Shown here: positions 42,621 to 57,277 of the stretch, one piece after another
Numbering within the stretch: the first letter of the stretch is position 1
Layout: every line of letters begins with the position of its first letter
Source: Schistocephalus solidus
Taxonomy: Eukaryota; Platyhelminthes; Cestoda; Diphyllobothriidea; Diphyllobothriidae
Direction of reading: 5' to 3'
Assembly: GCA_017591395.1 (NCBI GenBank)
Contig: WEDG01004522.1
Location: 1 to 64,000, forward strand
Length of the DNA stretch: 64,000 bases
Made by a program: the position numbers and the translations under genes
Notes under the pieces: generated by a model
Database searches by the model: none
The model's input: the letters and a program-made list of their open reading frames with translations, nothing else
Told to the model about the DNA's origin: nothing

Positions 42621-45600
42621 ACTAAGTTAAATAATCACGAATTCATAATGATTTTCTGAGCCTGAACCTGTGCCATCCAACCGAATCTTCTCTATTGCAT
42701 TCAACGTAGTTGCGTTTACTAAACCAATAATAGACGTCCTTAGGCAGATACAGCGGTAGTTACGCAACAGAACCTGACATTAAAGTATATATTGGAAGCA
42801 AAATTTGTCCCTTCTATCTCATTCCCTTTTGAATATTTGCGCTTTAGGCTGGCGATCAAGCTTCCCCAACCCACTTGGTCTATGTAGTGGTTTAGCAAAT
42901 GTAAGCAGTCTTTTGGGCTATTTGGTCAAGGGATCTTTGACAATGTAGGTTATGTAGTGCACCGAGCAAGCCAGAAACCCTAGCACATGCAATTCGGGAC
43001 CGGTGGTGATATGGGATTTACGAGTAGGGCATTACAGTGGGTAATATAATGTGTATATTGTCCCTGCAAAATTGGATGTGTTGTTCTTTCTGCTCTTTAA
43101 ATCTGCGAAGTCGATAAAGCGCATCTGTTATAAAGGCTCCAAGAATTTAATAGCCATAGCGGATAGTGGCTTGAAAGCCCTAGACTTCAGTAGAATCCTG
43201 TTGCTCCGACATCGGCGTAAAAAAGACAATTGTTCTGGAGTGAAACATTCACGAATTGCACCATTTTTAGTCGTCGAGCAGAAAGCAAAACCTAGAGCCT
43301 GGGGTTTCTGGCTTTCTTGGTGCTGTACATAACCTACCGTTACTGAATCTTTTAATAGCGCATTGAGGGTACCAGTATTCGCATAATGCAGATTACAGAT
43401 CAGCAGAACTGGACTGTCCCGTCTTTGATTTTGTAAGACCTGCACATGTAACGTTTTAAACGAATAGGCCAGTCTGAAAACGAAACAAAGCTGATCCGTT
43501 CAGATTTATGCAAAAGATAACTGTCTTCCATCCATATGTATCCAAAACCACTAAGTCAGCCTTATTTGAACTCCAGCTTACCAAAGCTCAAGCCAGTCTG
43601 CTGAATTTCACTACATTAGATTGAACGGTAGCACCAACATAGAGATTAATGTGGTCTCTGTTGTTTCATATAACACAAAAGTGCATGGAGTCAAAGATTT
43701 GAAATTTTGCCTAGTTGACATTCTGGCAACGGCGTTCAGTGTTACAGTTAATGCTGCGCAAGCTTGAATAATCCCTTACTGGACATCAAATAAACAACAT
43801 TATCACCATTGACTCTAGAGTATAGGGAAACTGATAAAACAACATTTCATAGTCGCTAAGGCAGACATAACGAATCGAAACCTTTTAGGCGAATAGAACT
43901 GCTTGGCAGATGCGGTTCAAATAGCAAAACCACAATTTTCCCCAATTTCTAGTCAGGAGGGGACGATAAACCAGAAGTACCTAAGGTTATTATTTAGGCC
44001 ACCGGCTACCACAGGTAGAATTTTTCTCTAAAATTAGTTATAGACCGATGGAATACCTTCCCGCTGAAATTGGCCAACGCGAATTTGTGAGTCACCCCTG
44101 ACAATCTCGGCCGAAAAAAAAACAGACTAGAACCTCGCATGACCCCATAATATCGGGATCTCTCTGCTTTAACCACGGCATTACCCACTGCGTGACGGCT
44201 TATTCACCCGTTACCTAGACTGCCGAATATATATTATTACCCAGTGTCAGCTGCGTTATTTTCTCACAAACGCTTGCAGATTCCAGTACAAATTCGCGGA
44301 ATTGAAGTGCATTTTAACCGCGTCTGTCCCCATGTAATAGTCATCAACGAAACCTGGGTTATTGAACCACTGCAGGCTTCGGAATGACTTTTGTTAGTTT
44401 TACTTTGTTAAGAATCGACAAACAGGACGATTGGGATGGAGGCGATTTCATACTACTGGATCTATGGCTGGAGAACATATATGCTTCCGGTTTTATACGG
44501 TCGTTGTAAGCTTATGCTAGACTACCACAGTTCTTACTCAAGCAAATACGAAATGAAACTGTTCTTGGGTTGTTTAATGTTGCATAGCCAGTAGGCCTTT
44601 GCCGTATGAAACAATAGTATGTCACTAGCTAGTGAGGGCAATTTATTAATCAGCGATAGTGATATTTCCGACGCCAGTTACTCAACGTTTTCGCTAGACA
44701 TTTACCTGAATCAAATTGTATTTTTTAAATTAATACAGATAGAATCAATCTCCGTCCTTCCTAAAATTTGGGTTTGCCCCCCTCCCCAAGAACCTGACCT
44801 CAAAATAAGCTACTCGATTTAAGGACAAGGCGATTGCAATTATCTCCTCGACTTTGAGGGGCTATGCTCCTAGGCCCGTTCCACAATTCAGGCATATAAA
44901 GCTCTATGTAACAGAGAAGCGATGCCGTCATAAATATAGCTTAACAGGTGATGTAGCTGCGTCCTGAGTTCGAAGCAACAACTGATATAAAAATAAACTG
45001 GGATACCATTCAGTAAACACTCCAGAAATCAAAAAAATGTGTTTCTCACAAGATTAATTCCATATAACTAACTCGGCACATCATGAAACGTATAGAATAA
45101 CGATTTTCTACCCACTCGAATTGATTTTCTTCTTTGTGCAGAAATGGTTCGATAAAGGCGCCAGTCCTTTCCGCCTGAAAGAATAGCTGTAAAAAAGAAA
45201 CTATCGTTAAACCAGCAGAGTTATTGATTAAGCCAACCCGACTTTGCTCAAAGTAAGGCCCCGAACAACAATCCTTATTTCAGTCATCTTAAAATATTCT
45301 TCATTATTTTAAGCACTCCACTGTTTAGCTTCTTCGTCTGTGGACTTACGACATGCTCCGCCCAGATAGCTGTCAACAAGCCCTGATCACTTGCTACCAA
45401 AACTGAGCTTAAAGTGACTTGCAATCAATCAATCAATCCAGCGTTTTGTATGAAATACCGGAGATATTCCTCCCTGGCCGACGTTAGGCTTTTGTTGAAT
45501 ATTAAACATGTTTCAGTATTCAACACTGTTACCTATCGTATTAGTAGAAATGAAAATCCACACCAAGTGCCTCTCCCTCAATCTTAGGTCAGCATAATGC

Positions 45601-47829
45601 TAACACCTTTGTCAACGATGTGTTTTCGATCTGGTCTTTATATAAGTGGAAAGGGGTTGCAGTTAATGAGCAGAAATTGCAGTTTACACCACAAATTCGA
45701 AATCAGGCCTTGAGTTTAGGCCGTATATGAACTTTAGGGTATGAGTTTATCGTAAAGGCCATCCCTTCTATAGAAGTAGGTATTTTTACATCCGCAGACC
45801 CTAATACGTCACAGCACGAGCAACCAAAGAGCTTTTCCTTAATTACAGGCTCTTCCATATTTTTTAAAAAGGAAATTCCATGTCATTGAAGCATCTATCA
45901 TCAGTCGCGCGTCAACTGCCGCTCAGCGACATGGTTTTCATTCCTACTGCATGAAATCAAAGCACTTAAACAAATCCAGCGTCAGGTGACTCGGCTTGTT
46001 AGAACACTTCAATTGTTGAAGCTTCCTTAACTACAGCAAGGGGTCTCCCTGCGGTTATCATGAAAATGTACCCTGCAATCGTGATGGTTGTCCTGGGGCG
46101 TAGTGCCATGAATATCCGGGAACAATCGCGTATGATTTCCAAACTCAGAATAACCATAACTTCTAGCCTACCCTCATTTAGTCAACCCGTCATTAATCCC
46201 CAACACAAACTCCCTTGGGTGTAGTACTTGTGCCAATGTATTCCCCGGTTAAAACGCGGCTTGAACAAGTGTTGCTACTATGCAATCTAACTTTTCCGTA
46301 GTGTCCGTATCCGTCCACTGTAATGTTAGGCATATTAAGTTTTTGGTTTAGTAAATTTACAAAAATCAAAAAGACAAATGTATGAAAGGAAGTTGATAGC
46401 ACTATTTCTTTCTGTTATATGAGTGGGAAATTTTTGTCAAGCTATCCATTAACAACCTGATATAAGTTCATTTTTTACGCTTGATTTGAGCTCTTGAGTT
46501 CGTTGATGCTACTATTTCATGTGTGAAAACCAACTGCTTATTATTTTCTACTCTTCCTTACGCACTTAGTAACATTTTACAGGACATTCAAACTTTCGTC
46601 TTTACTGATTTATACGTTTATATGATCTGAATTTGTCTTGACCCGTTTCGCATTGGTCCATTGTGCTGTTTTCGTTTGTTAATTTTGGCTGCTTAAACGC
46701 TTTCCGTTATTCTTCGTTCTAAAGACTGACTCGAGTGTTTATTGGTAAAACTCAGTCGCCTGTCACGTTTCATCATAGTTCAAAGTCAAACATCCCTTTT
46801 TGTATATTTTCCATCTACTTCATCACGACTGAGCAAAGCCAGTTTAGGTTGGAACGATATGTTTGCTGAACAACTTCTGCATACAAAATAAACATGTGTA
46901 GAAGTAAACTGTAAAAAACTCTTCAGTACACGTGGCCAGTTGTAAAATCACCATACTGGGCCAATTTTTAAGAACTTTAACAGCAGAATTTTACGTCTCA
47001 GGTGATCGCCTCATTTTGCATTCAACACTGTCACAAAAGTCTGCTCTATGGAGTGTTACTAGATTGTTGTTTTATTATAAAGTTATTCCATTACAAACAT
47101 ATACATTTGTATCGGTGCATAAATTTTAATGTTAGATTGTCAGATATACCAGCCTGTCGAAAATGTTTCGGTCTTGTAAATCTTTCGAGACAGGTATTCA
47201 GTGCATGCGGTCGAAAAGTAAAATGCAATAGTGTCAGTAAAACGTTTTTTGGTACATCAGTTAGATTTTAATCCATATCAACTAAATAATTGATAGGCTT
47301 ACGGTTGCATTTATTTTTCAGGAATATCCATGAAAAGCTTGCACTAAATACCGTGTGACACTCCAGCGTCTTTTCATGGGATTCTTTGAAAAATTTTCGT
47401 TTTTTGAGTGTGATTGAGTGTATAGTTTAAAGAAAGAAAACTTCTAAATGGTACTTTTAAACGCAAGTAAATTCAGCGAAGACCTTTCAAAGTGGAACTT
47501 AGCATTTCAAAATATATTCAAGTGGTTAAAACAACAGGCCAACTTAGATTTAACTTAGTTGTTCCGCACAGAATCTCTGTTTATGCTTACTCGCTGGTAA
47601 GTAAATGATGAGATTAATGTCAACATAACAGAACGAAATAAACACTTGACCTATCTAGATTTAAGCAAAAATGAGACTTAAGTTTACGTGACTTATAGAA
47701 TAAAGATCAAGTTTCAAACAAGGGGGTGTAAGAGTAAATGGCTTTTTGATAAACGGACTCTTTTTTGCACTGAGGTTTCGAAATCGCAACAGCTTCCACC
47801 CCTGAAGATCGTATCAGCCCCATATCTAA
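42621..47829. other. No gene recognised
   Basis: AT-rich; ORFs of 90-105 codons at 43051-43332 (plus) and 43128-43445 (minus) overlap each other and show no domain. A short (AATC)4 tract lies near 45424-45439. Confidence 0.5.
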
Positions 47830-48123
47830 GTGGTTACAGGTGTTGTTCACGCTGGAGACGAAAAGGTTTTCATGAGGTTATTCGTTCAGACTAAGTGGTT
47901 GTGTATTGTTATGGCGGTGACGCCGCCATTTAGACCGAGGCCGAGTGGTGACTTCACTGCGGAGATTGGAAGCCACTTCCCCCTACCCGTCCGACGAGGA
48001 TCCCAGTCAATAACGGCGCCTGAACAGCAGTCACCGTCATGCTACCCATACAACGTCGGCGTTGAGCCTAAGCAAATGACCTCGGAGTTGACGTTGAGGA
48101 CCAAAAGTCAAAGGCGAAGCTAA
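47830..48123 (+). CDS. Uncertain short ORF
   Basis: A 97-codon frame in a locally GC-richer patch, with MAVTPPFRPRPSGDF in the middle. That phrase vaguely recalls the N-terminus of gypsy-type gag proteins in flatworms, but no other gag block follows. It could equally be chance. No promoter, splice signal or neighbour supports it. Confidence 0.15.
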   Translation: MVTGVVHAGDEKVFMRLFVQTKWLCIVMAVTPPFRPRPSGDFTAEIGSHFPLPVRRGSQSITAPEQQSPSCYPYNVGVEPKQMTSELTLRTKSQRRS

Positions 48124-48130
48124 TAAATGG

Positions 48131-51100
48131 AAGATAATCAGCCCCTGGCCTAGTTTGGGGTCCATTTTGTCATTCCGACTTTCGTACGTACTCTTATCGA
48201 TTGGGAGAATTAATATACATTACCTTTTCATCTTAAACAAGGCACTCGAAGGTTTCAATGAACCTGCTCACCAACTCTCCTTTTTGCTGAAATATTAATG
48301 GGAGAATTTTATAGACTTTACTCTGAAAAATCTGAGTTTGTAAGCACTGTGCCAAATGGGGGAAAAATCACAGACAGTAATGTTTGCCAGGAGTTGTGCT
48401 CGAACCACTCTTTTGACTCAATTTGTAGTCATTCCCTCTTCACCTACGTGGAAGTCGCATAAGTTCCTCAATATGTCGTTTGCAATGACTCACAAATACT
48501 TTTTGCACACGATTTGTGGTACAAGCCTCTTACTGGAAAACCTTTGAGGTCTTAAGCACGTCCGCTCCGCGGTCTGGTTGTTGTCAGTAATCATAAACCT
48601 TAGCCCTTTTACCGGCAGAATATAAGAAATCGACAGTTCTTTTTTCTCACAGCAGCAAGCTTTTTCTCATGGTTTTGGGCTGTCGATTTTCTGTAAATTA
48701 CATACAGCAGGTACGAGCCTCGCTTTTTCTCAGAAAGACTACTAAGGCGTGATCGCTGACTGCTGAATGCTGTTCAACTGGAAAAGCTGCTGAATTATTA
48801 ACGTTTACTAATTTTGGCGAGGTTAACTGAAATTTCAAGTAGCAAATGCTTACGCGAACTTTTTTTGGATCTCCTTTTTGATTTGGGGAAAAATGGGACT
48901 GTAACATAATGCACCTCTGCATGGCTTGCTGAATTGACTAGATATCGCATCACGTTGGGATTATCTCATCAGTTTGCACATATCGGACACCTCGTTTTGC
49001 AACCAGCCAACGACCGTGTGCAGCTGACGGAGAGGTCTCAAAATTTGATTGCAGGGCAGAACATGGAAACAGCAACCACTCCCATAATACAGGTGGCATT
49101 TTGCTAACTTACAGAGGGAAAGAGAGAGGGAGTAGGGACAAGGTTAAGATTATGGTCAGGGTTAAGTTCGGGACTGGTTTCAAGGCTTCGTTTATGTTTA
49201 GGATTAAGAAAAGGTAAAAGGTATTTATCGCAATGTTATCTATATTTCGGCAAATTTCCTTTTCTCGTGCTGTACTGGTCAAACTGCCGATTTAGGGCTT
49301 ATTCGCAACCTTCGGCTTTTATTCACAGTGGTTGTAATGGATAGAGATGCACGCGCAGTGATAACGGTTTAAGTGATTTAGTTATCTTTATTTTGCCCAT
49401 CAAATTCCAATCGCATGATACGCTTTTCGTTTCTGCCGGAGAGTATGCTGACTTTGAAGAAGAAGTTGTACAATGGAGCGAACACAACTTCGATCTCTGG
49501 TAAGACACGTGAATAAAAAGAACCGTAGTACAGGTGGTCGTCCGCTCGATTCCAGGATGGTTGCATATTCTCGCTTCCTAACCATAAGCAAAAGACTGGC
49601 CATAACCCTAAAATAACCCTAGCCCCAAAAATAACTCAACCTTGAATTTCAACCCTAAGCTCAACCTTAAACCAAATCTCTTTGAACTTAAGCATAAGGC
49701 CATCTTTATTATGGAAAGATTCCTATTCCCGTGCCCACCCGATCTTCTTACTTCAAATTATTATGAAATACGTTCAGTTAGTCACTACAAGCGCAGTGTT
49801 TCTACTCATTCCCCTACTATTTAGCATAGATGTGCCTCGAGATTATGTTTGGCGGTTCATACAGATAGCTCTCTGTTCCTACTGACTGCGATTGATTGAT
49901 GGTCAGTCATCTGCGAAAACATTTAGATATACAATTGCTGCAAAGCGTTCATATATACCAAGGCCAGCAGATTTTAGCTTAATTTTCAGTCCAAAAAGAC
50001 ATTTTGCCCTCAAAATGTGAGTACATGCAAAAGGTTTAAAACAGCGGTTCAACAATTTTCAACGGCCATTTTTGTCCCTACAAGAGTTTAGGCGCTTCAG
50101 CGGCTTGCAAGACTGAAATGTTTTATGAGCTGACAAGTAAACTACTTATTCATATTGTCAGCTGATATGGGCACTATGTACTTACTCAGCTGCAATTTAT
50201 GCTATTTGACTATGATATTCATATAAAAACAATGTCTTCTCAAGGGCGTGCTTCCGTACCTCCAAACGTGATACAAGCGTTAGACATTACAAGGTATCTC
50301 CTTGCGGTTAATGTGTCATAGTTTTACAATAAAGCGTGCTTTGCACGGGAAATGTTGTCCGACTGTGACTTAATCTAAAAGCATTTGCCTGAAACAAGTA
50401 AACCCAGAAGATTTTATTTCCAAAAAACATTCGTGCTTTGTCATCAGTGGCAGGTTCATCCTCGTTGGTTTAGAATAGTGGTACCGATGACTATGAAGCA
50501 TATTCGAAGATTTGAGTCCATAAGAAACACTCAGTAAATTATTTTTACAATTTCCTGAAATTAATTTTTAACATCATTCCCCGCTCGAGCAGGGAAGCCT
50601 GAAACGAAAGCGTAATGTCTAACTGGCCAATCCGTCACAATCCATTTCCAAGCTTCTAGACTCAACTTAATCTCAGAGTCCTAGCGAAGATGGAAAAAAT
50701 GTGAGGCTGAATACCGTATTTCATACGCAGGTGGCCACCACTTTCCATTTCTTAAAAAGATATGAGCACTTAGTTAGATTGTCCGTTGTGTAGTAAGAAA
50801 ATCATAAACTTTAAGTTGTCGGTTATGGCAGCCTTTGACTCGTAGCCAAACTGACTTTGCTATGAATAAAAACAAAAATGAAATGATGCATTGAGACTAT
50901 AATTGAATAGAAATAAATATATTTTTATTTCATGAACAAGTGGAAATATATTTTGGGTCCGCTCTTGGGAACTTTCGAAGAAAATGTTCGCTGACTTTTC
51001 TATCTAACAGACGAAACGCCTCACTAGCATATTGGTAGGTGGCGGTGGTGTTAGTTTCACATTTATACCGGTACTGTCAACTAGAAAAGAGTAGCGCAAA

Positions 51101-51639
51101 AAGGATACTGCGATCAGGATAACTCTATTATGCGTATCACAACACAGAAATATTCCAGAAACATATTCGATGATCCGATGTTTGTTTTTGGTGAATTTTC
51201 GTCAGACCAGTACATTTATGTGGGAGCGCGGTCGAATAAAACATGTCAGTAATTAGGGAAAAACCTCGTACAGCTCCGCGTTCACCATGGTCAAAGGTCC
51301 AATACCCGTATGTCTCCTTGTCTTTATGCTCTCTACCCCCTGACACTGGATATGCATAAATCTCACTGCCGCTCATTACTCCCCCCTCCCCTATATTCCC
51401 ACACCCTGATTATGTGTAAAGACGAACTTTAAGCGATCTCTCTAATCAATGACAGGTTTAACTTGACCCCAGATGAGAAATTAGCTTCCATGAGGATTTT
51501 CGCAACCAGAAAAATATTGAATAGAAGTTTCTAAAATAATTCTTGCACATGCTTGTTCTACTAGGTATTCAACAAAAGATCAAACACTTCGAGCATTTAA
51601 GAAGACTTCACCCAGCGGGGTGCCCGCTATCAAGATTAA
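48131..51639. other. No gene recognised; weak telomere-like patches
   Basis: AT-rich. Two weak patches of telomere-type text occur in opposite orientation: GGTCAGGGTTAAG and TTTAGGATTAAG near 49150-49210, and AACCCTAAAATAACCCTAG near 49603-49621. Confidence 0.45.
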
Positions 51640-52055
51640 TAGGTGCTCATGACCTTAATTTTGTCCACAGGCCTAATTAATCATTGTGAACGAGGACGGG
51701 CCCAGCCTTGCACAGCCCGCATTTCCTCCACTCCCACCATGAAGTTATCTAGCACGCCTGCTTACTCCGCAAATGCCGCCGCCGCCGATCTCACGCCCCG
51801 AGACTCTCTCTGAAATATGTTCCAGTCTTATCCGCACCGGGATGAGACTGTTCATACCTGTCGCGGACGCAGCTGTCATGGTCCCATTAACGGACACAGG
51901 CGGGAAACCATTCATCTGACTTCTCCTGCCTTCGCCCTTTGAGAGGGGTCATGAGTGATGGTTCAGTAGCAGCCTTTACCCAGCAAAATGACAATCCTGG
52001 GAACTGATCTGCAGACCCAGAGGTGCCGGATTTCGAGCCCGGCTGAGATGAAAGC
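51640..52055. other. GC-richer block with TAATTAAT motif
   Basis: GC- and CpG-richer than its flanks, with GCCGCCGCCGCC-like text and GCCTAATTAATCATTGTG near 51670-51688, a homeodomain-type core. A 66-codon minus frame has no domain. It could be a regulatory island; this is inference only. Confidence 0.3.
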
Positions 52056-54989
52056 ACTTCTTTAATCCTAAATAATATGGATCGCATGAATCTTCTAGGT
52101 CAGTCCTCACTCTTGTCGTCCTCCATCTTTGTCCTCTTCAGTAGCTTCTCATATACCTGGATGCATTTTTCACCAAAAAACGTCTTCTATGCAACTGTAA
52201 AATATGCAAGTTGTGACAAATGTTTTAAATTTTATACGACAGCAAAAGAGTTTTAAAAACCTGATATCCATCTGAGTTAGCTAAATAATGTGGATTTCGT
52301 GAATCGGTAAGTAAAAAGTCCCCAGTGTTGCATCTGCGTTAAAATAACCACGACATATGCCTCAAGGAATTTTTGTATGACAGTGCTGGTGAAAGTTACA
52401 TCTTTTTCTAAAGCATTTTTTCATTTAATCTGAACTCGCAGTTCGGCGTTGAGCCTTTGAAATATTTCAATCTCCGGTAAAGGTATTGCAGACCTCCAAT
52501 GTCCAGTATCAGCATAATGGGTCTGGATCAAAGCCAAAAACTGAATCATTGCTTTAAATTGAACATCTCAACCCTTAGTTTTAACTCTACTATTTCCCAT
52601 ATGTCCTTCGATTTAGTTACATTAACGCAAACGATAATCTTTCGAAAACCTGACACGTAGGAAACCCTACCAGAAAGTGAAATTTCACCCTTTTGCCATC
52701 GAGTATGTTATGATTTATGCATTGCGAAATACGTTGTGGAGACTTTATAACGCACATGCCAACATAACAACTAGTGGAAGATGGTATCCATTTCCTTTAA
52801 TGCTGGAAGTCTGTAAAACATTGTAAAACAATGTATCCTTGTCTCGGAGTTTTGTGAAATAGTATATCAAGGGTTATACGTACCATTTAGAGATAGATCA
52901 GCCCGCATGATCTGCAAACCTTTGCTTCTTGGAAGCTTATCGGGTCTTCATTTTCTTTCAGTTAAAAAGGTTTGTAATTTTTCGGCTAAAAACCATTTGC
53001 CCTTTCTAACCGGTCTGAGTTGCCAAAACTCGAAGCTAATTTTGCCAAAAAAGATATGCTTTTTATCCACCCTCTCCTCCTCCCACACACTGAAATAGGT
53101 GCTAATCGATATTCCATACTGCACATATTTTAACGTCTCTGCAAGGGAGATCGAGGATGCCGAACTCTTATTTAAAATAAAAGTGCGAAAATAGAACTAT
53201 TTGGGTAGACAACCGGACATCAAGGTCCATTCATTTCCGTTCTTAAAAACCCATCATACACAAACGAAAATGTGCGGAATTTTGACAAATAGGAGTAAAC
53301 TAAAAGAAGTAGTGGGAAACTATATTGTTCTTGTAGATCTTAAAGTGAACGAGCTGGTCGCATAATTTTTAGTTAAGACCGGCTTCGTTATTACAAAGTT
53401 GGTATAAATGAATTGCCCAAAAGGAAGATTGAAAACAATCCATAATATATCACAATACGTCCACCTTCCATTGTAGAAAACGCGTGGGATAGGGCAACTC
53501 ACCGGAAGGGTCTACAACGGAAGAAGAGGTGATCATCTGTCCTTCTTACTGGAGACTGTGCGCTTTGGTAGAAATGACTCAGATGAATGACGAGCTATTC
53601 GGTGACGTCAACATACTACGTGGCCAGACATTATCAGGTTCTAACAACATCGCAAACTAAAGTGTGGTGGAGCTGAGCTTGCGGGCGAGGCTAAGTAGAC
53701 TCTTCTTTCAGTTTGCAGATGCCTCAGAGCCCTGCAACTTTGAAATGTCCACCGACCCGGATGTTCAACGCTGAAGCATCGAAATGTAAGATAAGATTTA
53801 TTCATGTCAGCTGAGATATACGGCATATTGGCATTTGATTGAATCTCTGGAATTGGTGAATCGGGTGTAAGTTTGAATTCTAGGAAAGGACAATACAAGA
53901 TGTTCGGTGAAATTTCGGTAGACATTTGGAACAAAGGTATGCGGAAGTTCGTACATTTCGGGCACATAATACTCAACGATTTTCTTAACCTTCTGAGTTC
54001 AAATTCGGGTTTCTATAACATTTTCCTGAAGATAGAGATTCAGTGATCTCCACCCGAGCCTCCACTTTAAGCTGTTACTGAGGCCCTTTTTGAGGCGCTG
54101 GTTTCTGTTTGATATTTACCTCTGTTTAGTATAATCGGGCTGTTGTAGTCCTATTTGCTTCCATTTACCCTTTCGACTTCCGAGCTGACAAGTTCAGCTT
54201 TTTTGCAAACAGTCAAGTACTAAAAAACTTCGCACTGATGCAATAAAAGTCTCAACGCAGATTCTGGCGTGTCACTTTGGCGTCTTCTTTATCCACCTTG
54301 TGAACGCTCAGTTTTACCGGTAGTGTTGAGGAAATGTACTATCAGAAGCCCAGCCACGTGGTGACTAACCTAAAAGGGACCCAATAGAGCTTCTCGCGCT
54401 CCCAAAAATCTGGTCTCCCACTTTACACAAAAAGTGCTTGTGGCCTAACATATGCAAACCAAATCAATGTCGCTCTTATACACACCCTTCTCTTGACTGT
54501 CAAGTTCATTTTTCAAGTCGCTTAGAGAGCAGCTAGTCCTCTAAGTATTTGTATAAAGCAAACCTTGTTGAAAATAGTTCACGAGCTCCCCTAATGAGAT
54601 TCCTTCAATTTTGTTTTCCTATTCGTCTCTCATTTTGAGAAGGCTCAAGTCACACATGAAACCCTCATCCGAAAAATGAACAGAAGCGCGTTTCTGGTGG
54701 CTGCTCATTCATCCTCTAGGGCCACAAAGCCTTTTTGATGACTACATGGGAGGTGTTGTGGGTCACTCAGCTCACCATTTCTAGTGAAGGAAGCTTGGCA
54801 TTAAAACGATGACTCAGTTTACGAGCTTATGACCGGCCACACTCTTACCCAATGCTGCTAGAACAAACCAACATGGTGTTCTAATGTCACACCCGATGGA
54901 GGTACTAGAAGTTAAAATGAGCAGTATGCTTCGATTTAACTTTGATCACGGGCTTGAGTGAGAATTTGAAACGCCGGAGAAGTATAATT
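52056..54989. other. No gene recognised
   Basis: AT-rich sequence; a 111-codon minus frame at 53641-53976 shows no domain. Confidence 0.5.
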
Positions 54990-55770
54990 GTATAGCTAGC
55001 AATTGCCCTGCCGTCTTCTGCCTCACTTCCTAAACCCAATATATTTTCCAAAAAAAGGAAAGCTCGTTACGAACATAAATTTCCGCCTGAGCATTTTAAA
55101 GCGCCAAACAACAAGCGTCCACAGAAAAAGTTCTAATGTCGAGATCATCGTGAATTATGAAAACAACCATCCTGCGACTCGCAAAAGACGCTACGTCGAA
55201 AGTCTTGCATCGGGCCTTTAGGTACAGTAGCAGCGGAGCTCTGCGTAAGGGACAACGTTGTGTAAATTTGACGAATGCACGATCAGCTTTGTGAAACTCT
55301 TTTCATACGCCAAAGACCACCACTAAGCTTCAGTTTTAGTGGAGACATTTTGCTGTAGACATTCTTCTCAATGCCATAAATGCGGAAAAACCTTTATAAC
55401 AATCGGCAATAATCAAAAAGATTTGACAGCTACATCGCCTAACCGTCATTGTCCTCTCTGTGCACAACACTACCCGGATTAAAGAAACCCATACTTAAGG
55501 AGCAATAAATTAAGGACATTTGCCGCATCCCATGCGTTGACTGCGGTTGCGTTTAGGTTGGCCACACTGAGCAAGAACTTGGTCTCCGTATTTTCCAATA
55601 CGATGCGTCTCCTTGTCTCTCCTGTTTGCGCACGCTCTTGAGTGGTATCACCGCTTAAATTGGGACCATACTAAAGTGCTCGCCATGGCTAACACCAAAC
55701 GGCCACGAGAATTCCTCGAAGCTTATTACTCTAAAACAGGAAGCATGAAACGCTATGTTGGCCTGGACGT
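54990..55770 (+). mobile_element. Penelope-like element, family B, degraded RT end and nuclease
   Basis: Plus strand: TTSVHRKSSNVEIIVNYENNHP followed by HRAFRYSSSGALRKG in the next frame (55100-55240), the RT thumb region. Then IPCVDCGCV and VGHTEQELGLRI (55525-55600), a GIY-YIG core with a stop in it, and LNWDHTKVLAMANTKRPREFLEAYYS (55650-55730). Spacing between parts is near that of an intact element, so this is one old copy with many stops. Confidence 0.7.
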
Positions 55771-57277
55771 TTAGTAGGAGTCTGCGTGCACGGCTTGCTG
55801 ACTTTGACCACTCTATTGACAAAATCTGCTAGTCCATACTCAGTCAGGTAGGATCTCAGCGTCCGGATTCTCTCCGACACAGTGCGCCATAACTAAAATT
55901 TCCTACTCTTCCCTTTAACTTTGACAAATATGGCAACACGATGTTCATTCCACCCCTACAGACGCGTGTCTATTGATGAGACCTATGTGCCCCGAATTTC
56001 CTTGTGCTTATCCCACCTCTTATTATTCATTTCGCCTGAAAACGGATTGGGGTAACCAGCTCGAAGATTCCCGAGTAGAACTCTATGTTAGGGATAGCGA
56101 TTAGCCATATAAATTTCTAGCTTTCAATCGTCGTTACTCACATAGGAAACCTTATAAATATTGATGGTTTGAAGGCTCAGATGAATAAAGAAACGATTCC
56201 AGCGGTCGAACATTCTCCTTCTAAGCTTGGGAAAATTGTTGAATTTTTGCGCGATCTTCAGTTTAATTATGCCTAGACAATCAGCATACTAAAGTAGCTC
56301 AGCCAGCAAACCTTTGAATTTGAGAGAGAAATACGCTTTTATTTTGAAAGTAACATTCCAAAAAATTCCATGAAAAACCTTGTCCCATCAACGTGTGCAG
56401 AATACAAAATAATAGATGAGTTAGCTGGTTTGTATAAAAATACACAATTAGAATGGGGACAATAAAGATTCATTTTCCGAATTTCAGTATATTTACACGT
56501 AGGATAGCGTGCCAGATATTGTAGAACGGAACGTTGATATGCCGTTGTACGGCAAGAGATATACCGAAGGCCATAGCGCATAGAGAAGAAAGACATGGCA
56601 CCAAGTAATTCAGGGTGAAAGGGTGGAGGAAATCATTCGACATTTGATTTGCAAATTGCTTGACTGTGGTGAAGTGTCGTATTAGTAAAAAGAACGACGA
56701 AACCCCGGCAGCAAAACAAAACATTCGGAGAAACATTTTCATTGAACATACTATTTAAAAACAAAACAGGTAAAGTAACCGGAGAACAATAAACAATGAG
56801 ATGGTGAATGCACACCTCGATTAACCTTTAGATTAAGGGTGGGGATGTGTGATATGATGGTAAACGACAAATTTAATGAAAACTTTTGTGAATTTTAGTG
56901 AAAATGGATTTAATATGGAAAGAAAATGAGAGATAGAACGACAGGGTACCCGAACAGCTTATAATTCATTGGGAAGAGTGTCAAGAGTTTCAGGCATGGT
57001 AGAGGGTCGTAGTCAAAAAACACACTGGACTGATTTCTGATTGTTGAGTAGAAGACATTTTCCAACGACCATTGAGAGACATAGTGCAGGCCATCCTTCA
57101 GAAATTGGAGATGAGGCCGATTTTTAAGAGGATAGTCAACAACCCTAGACGAGAATTTGACTATTTCAATTCATGAATGCATAAACGATTGTGGACTTGT
57201 TAGAGGTTTCCAATTTAAATGTGACTACCAAATGCGCAAATTTGTATTCGCACTAGGGCCACAAGAGTGCGTTTTGG
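55771..57277. other. No gene recognised; one foldback arm
   Basis: CTCAGATGAATAAAGAAACGATTCC near 56176-56200 resembles the arm of the foldback at 62871-63056. A 90-codon minus frame (56470-56742) is hydrophobic but unrecognised. Confidence 0.4.

Noticed and set aside
43051..43445. Overlapping ~100-codon ORFs on both strands as a gene
   Set aside because: No domain, no splice or promoter support, and antiparallel overlap typical of chance frames.
53641..53976. 111-codon minus ORF as an exon
   Set aside because: No domain or convincing splice sites; length is within chance for this amount of sequence.
56339..56815. Hydrophobic minus-strand ORFs as a membrane protein gene
   Set aside because: AT-rich DNA often gives hydrophobic frames; no recognised family and several competing frames.
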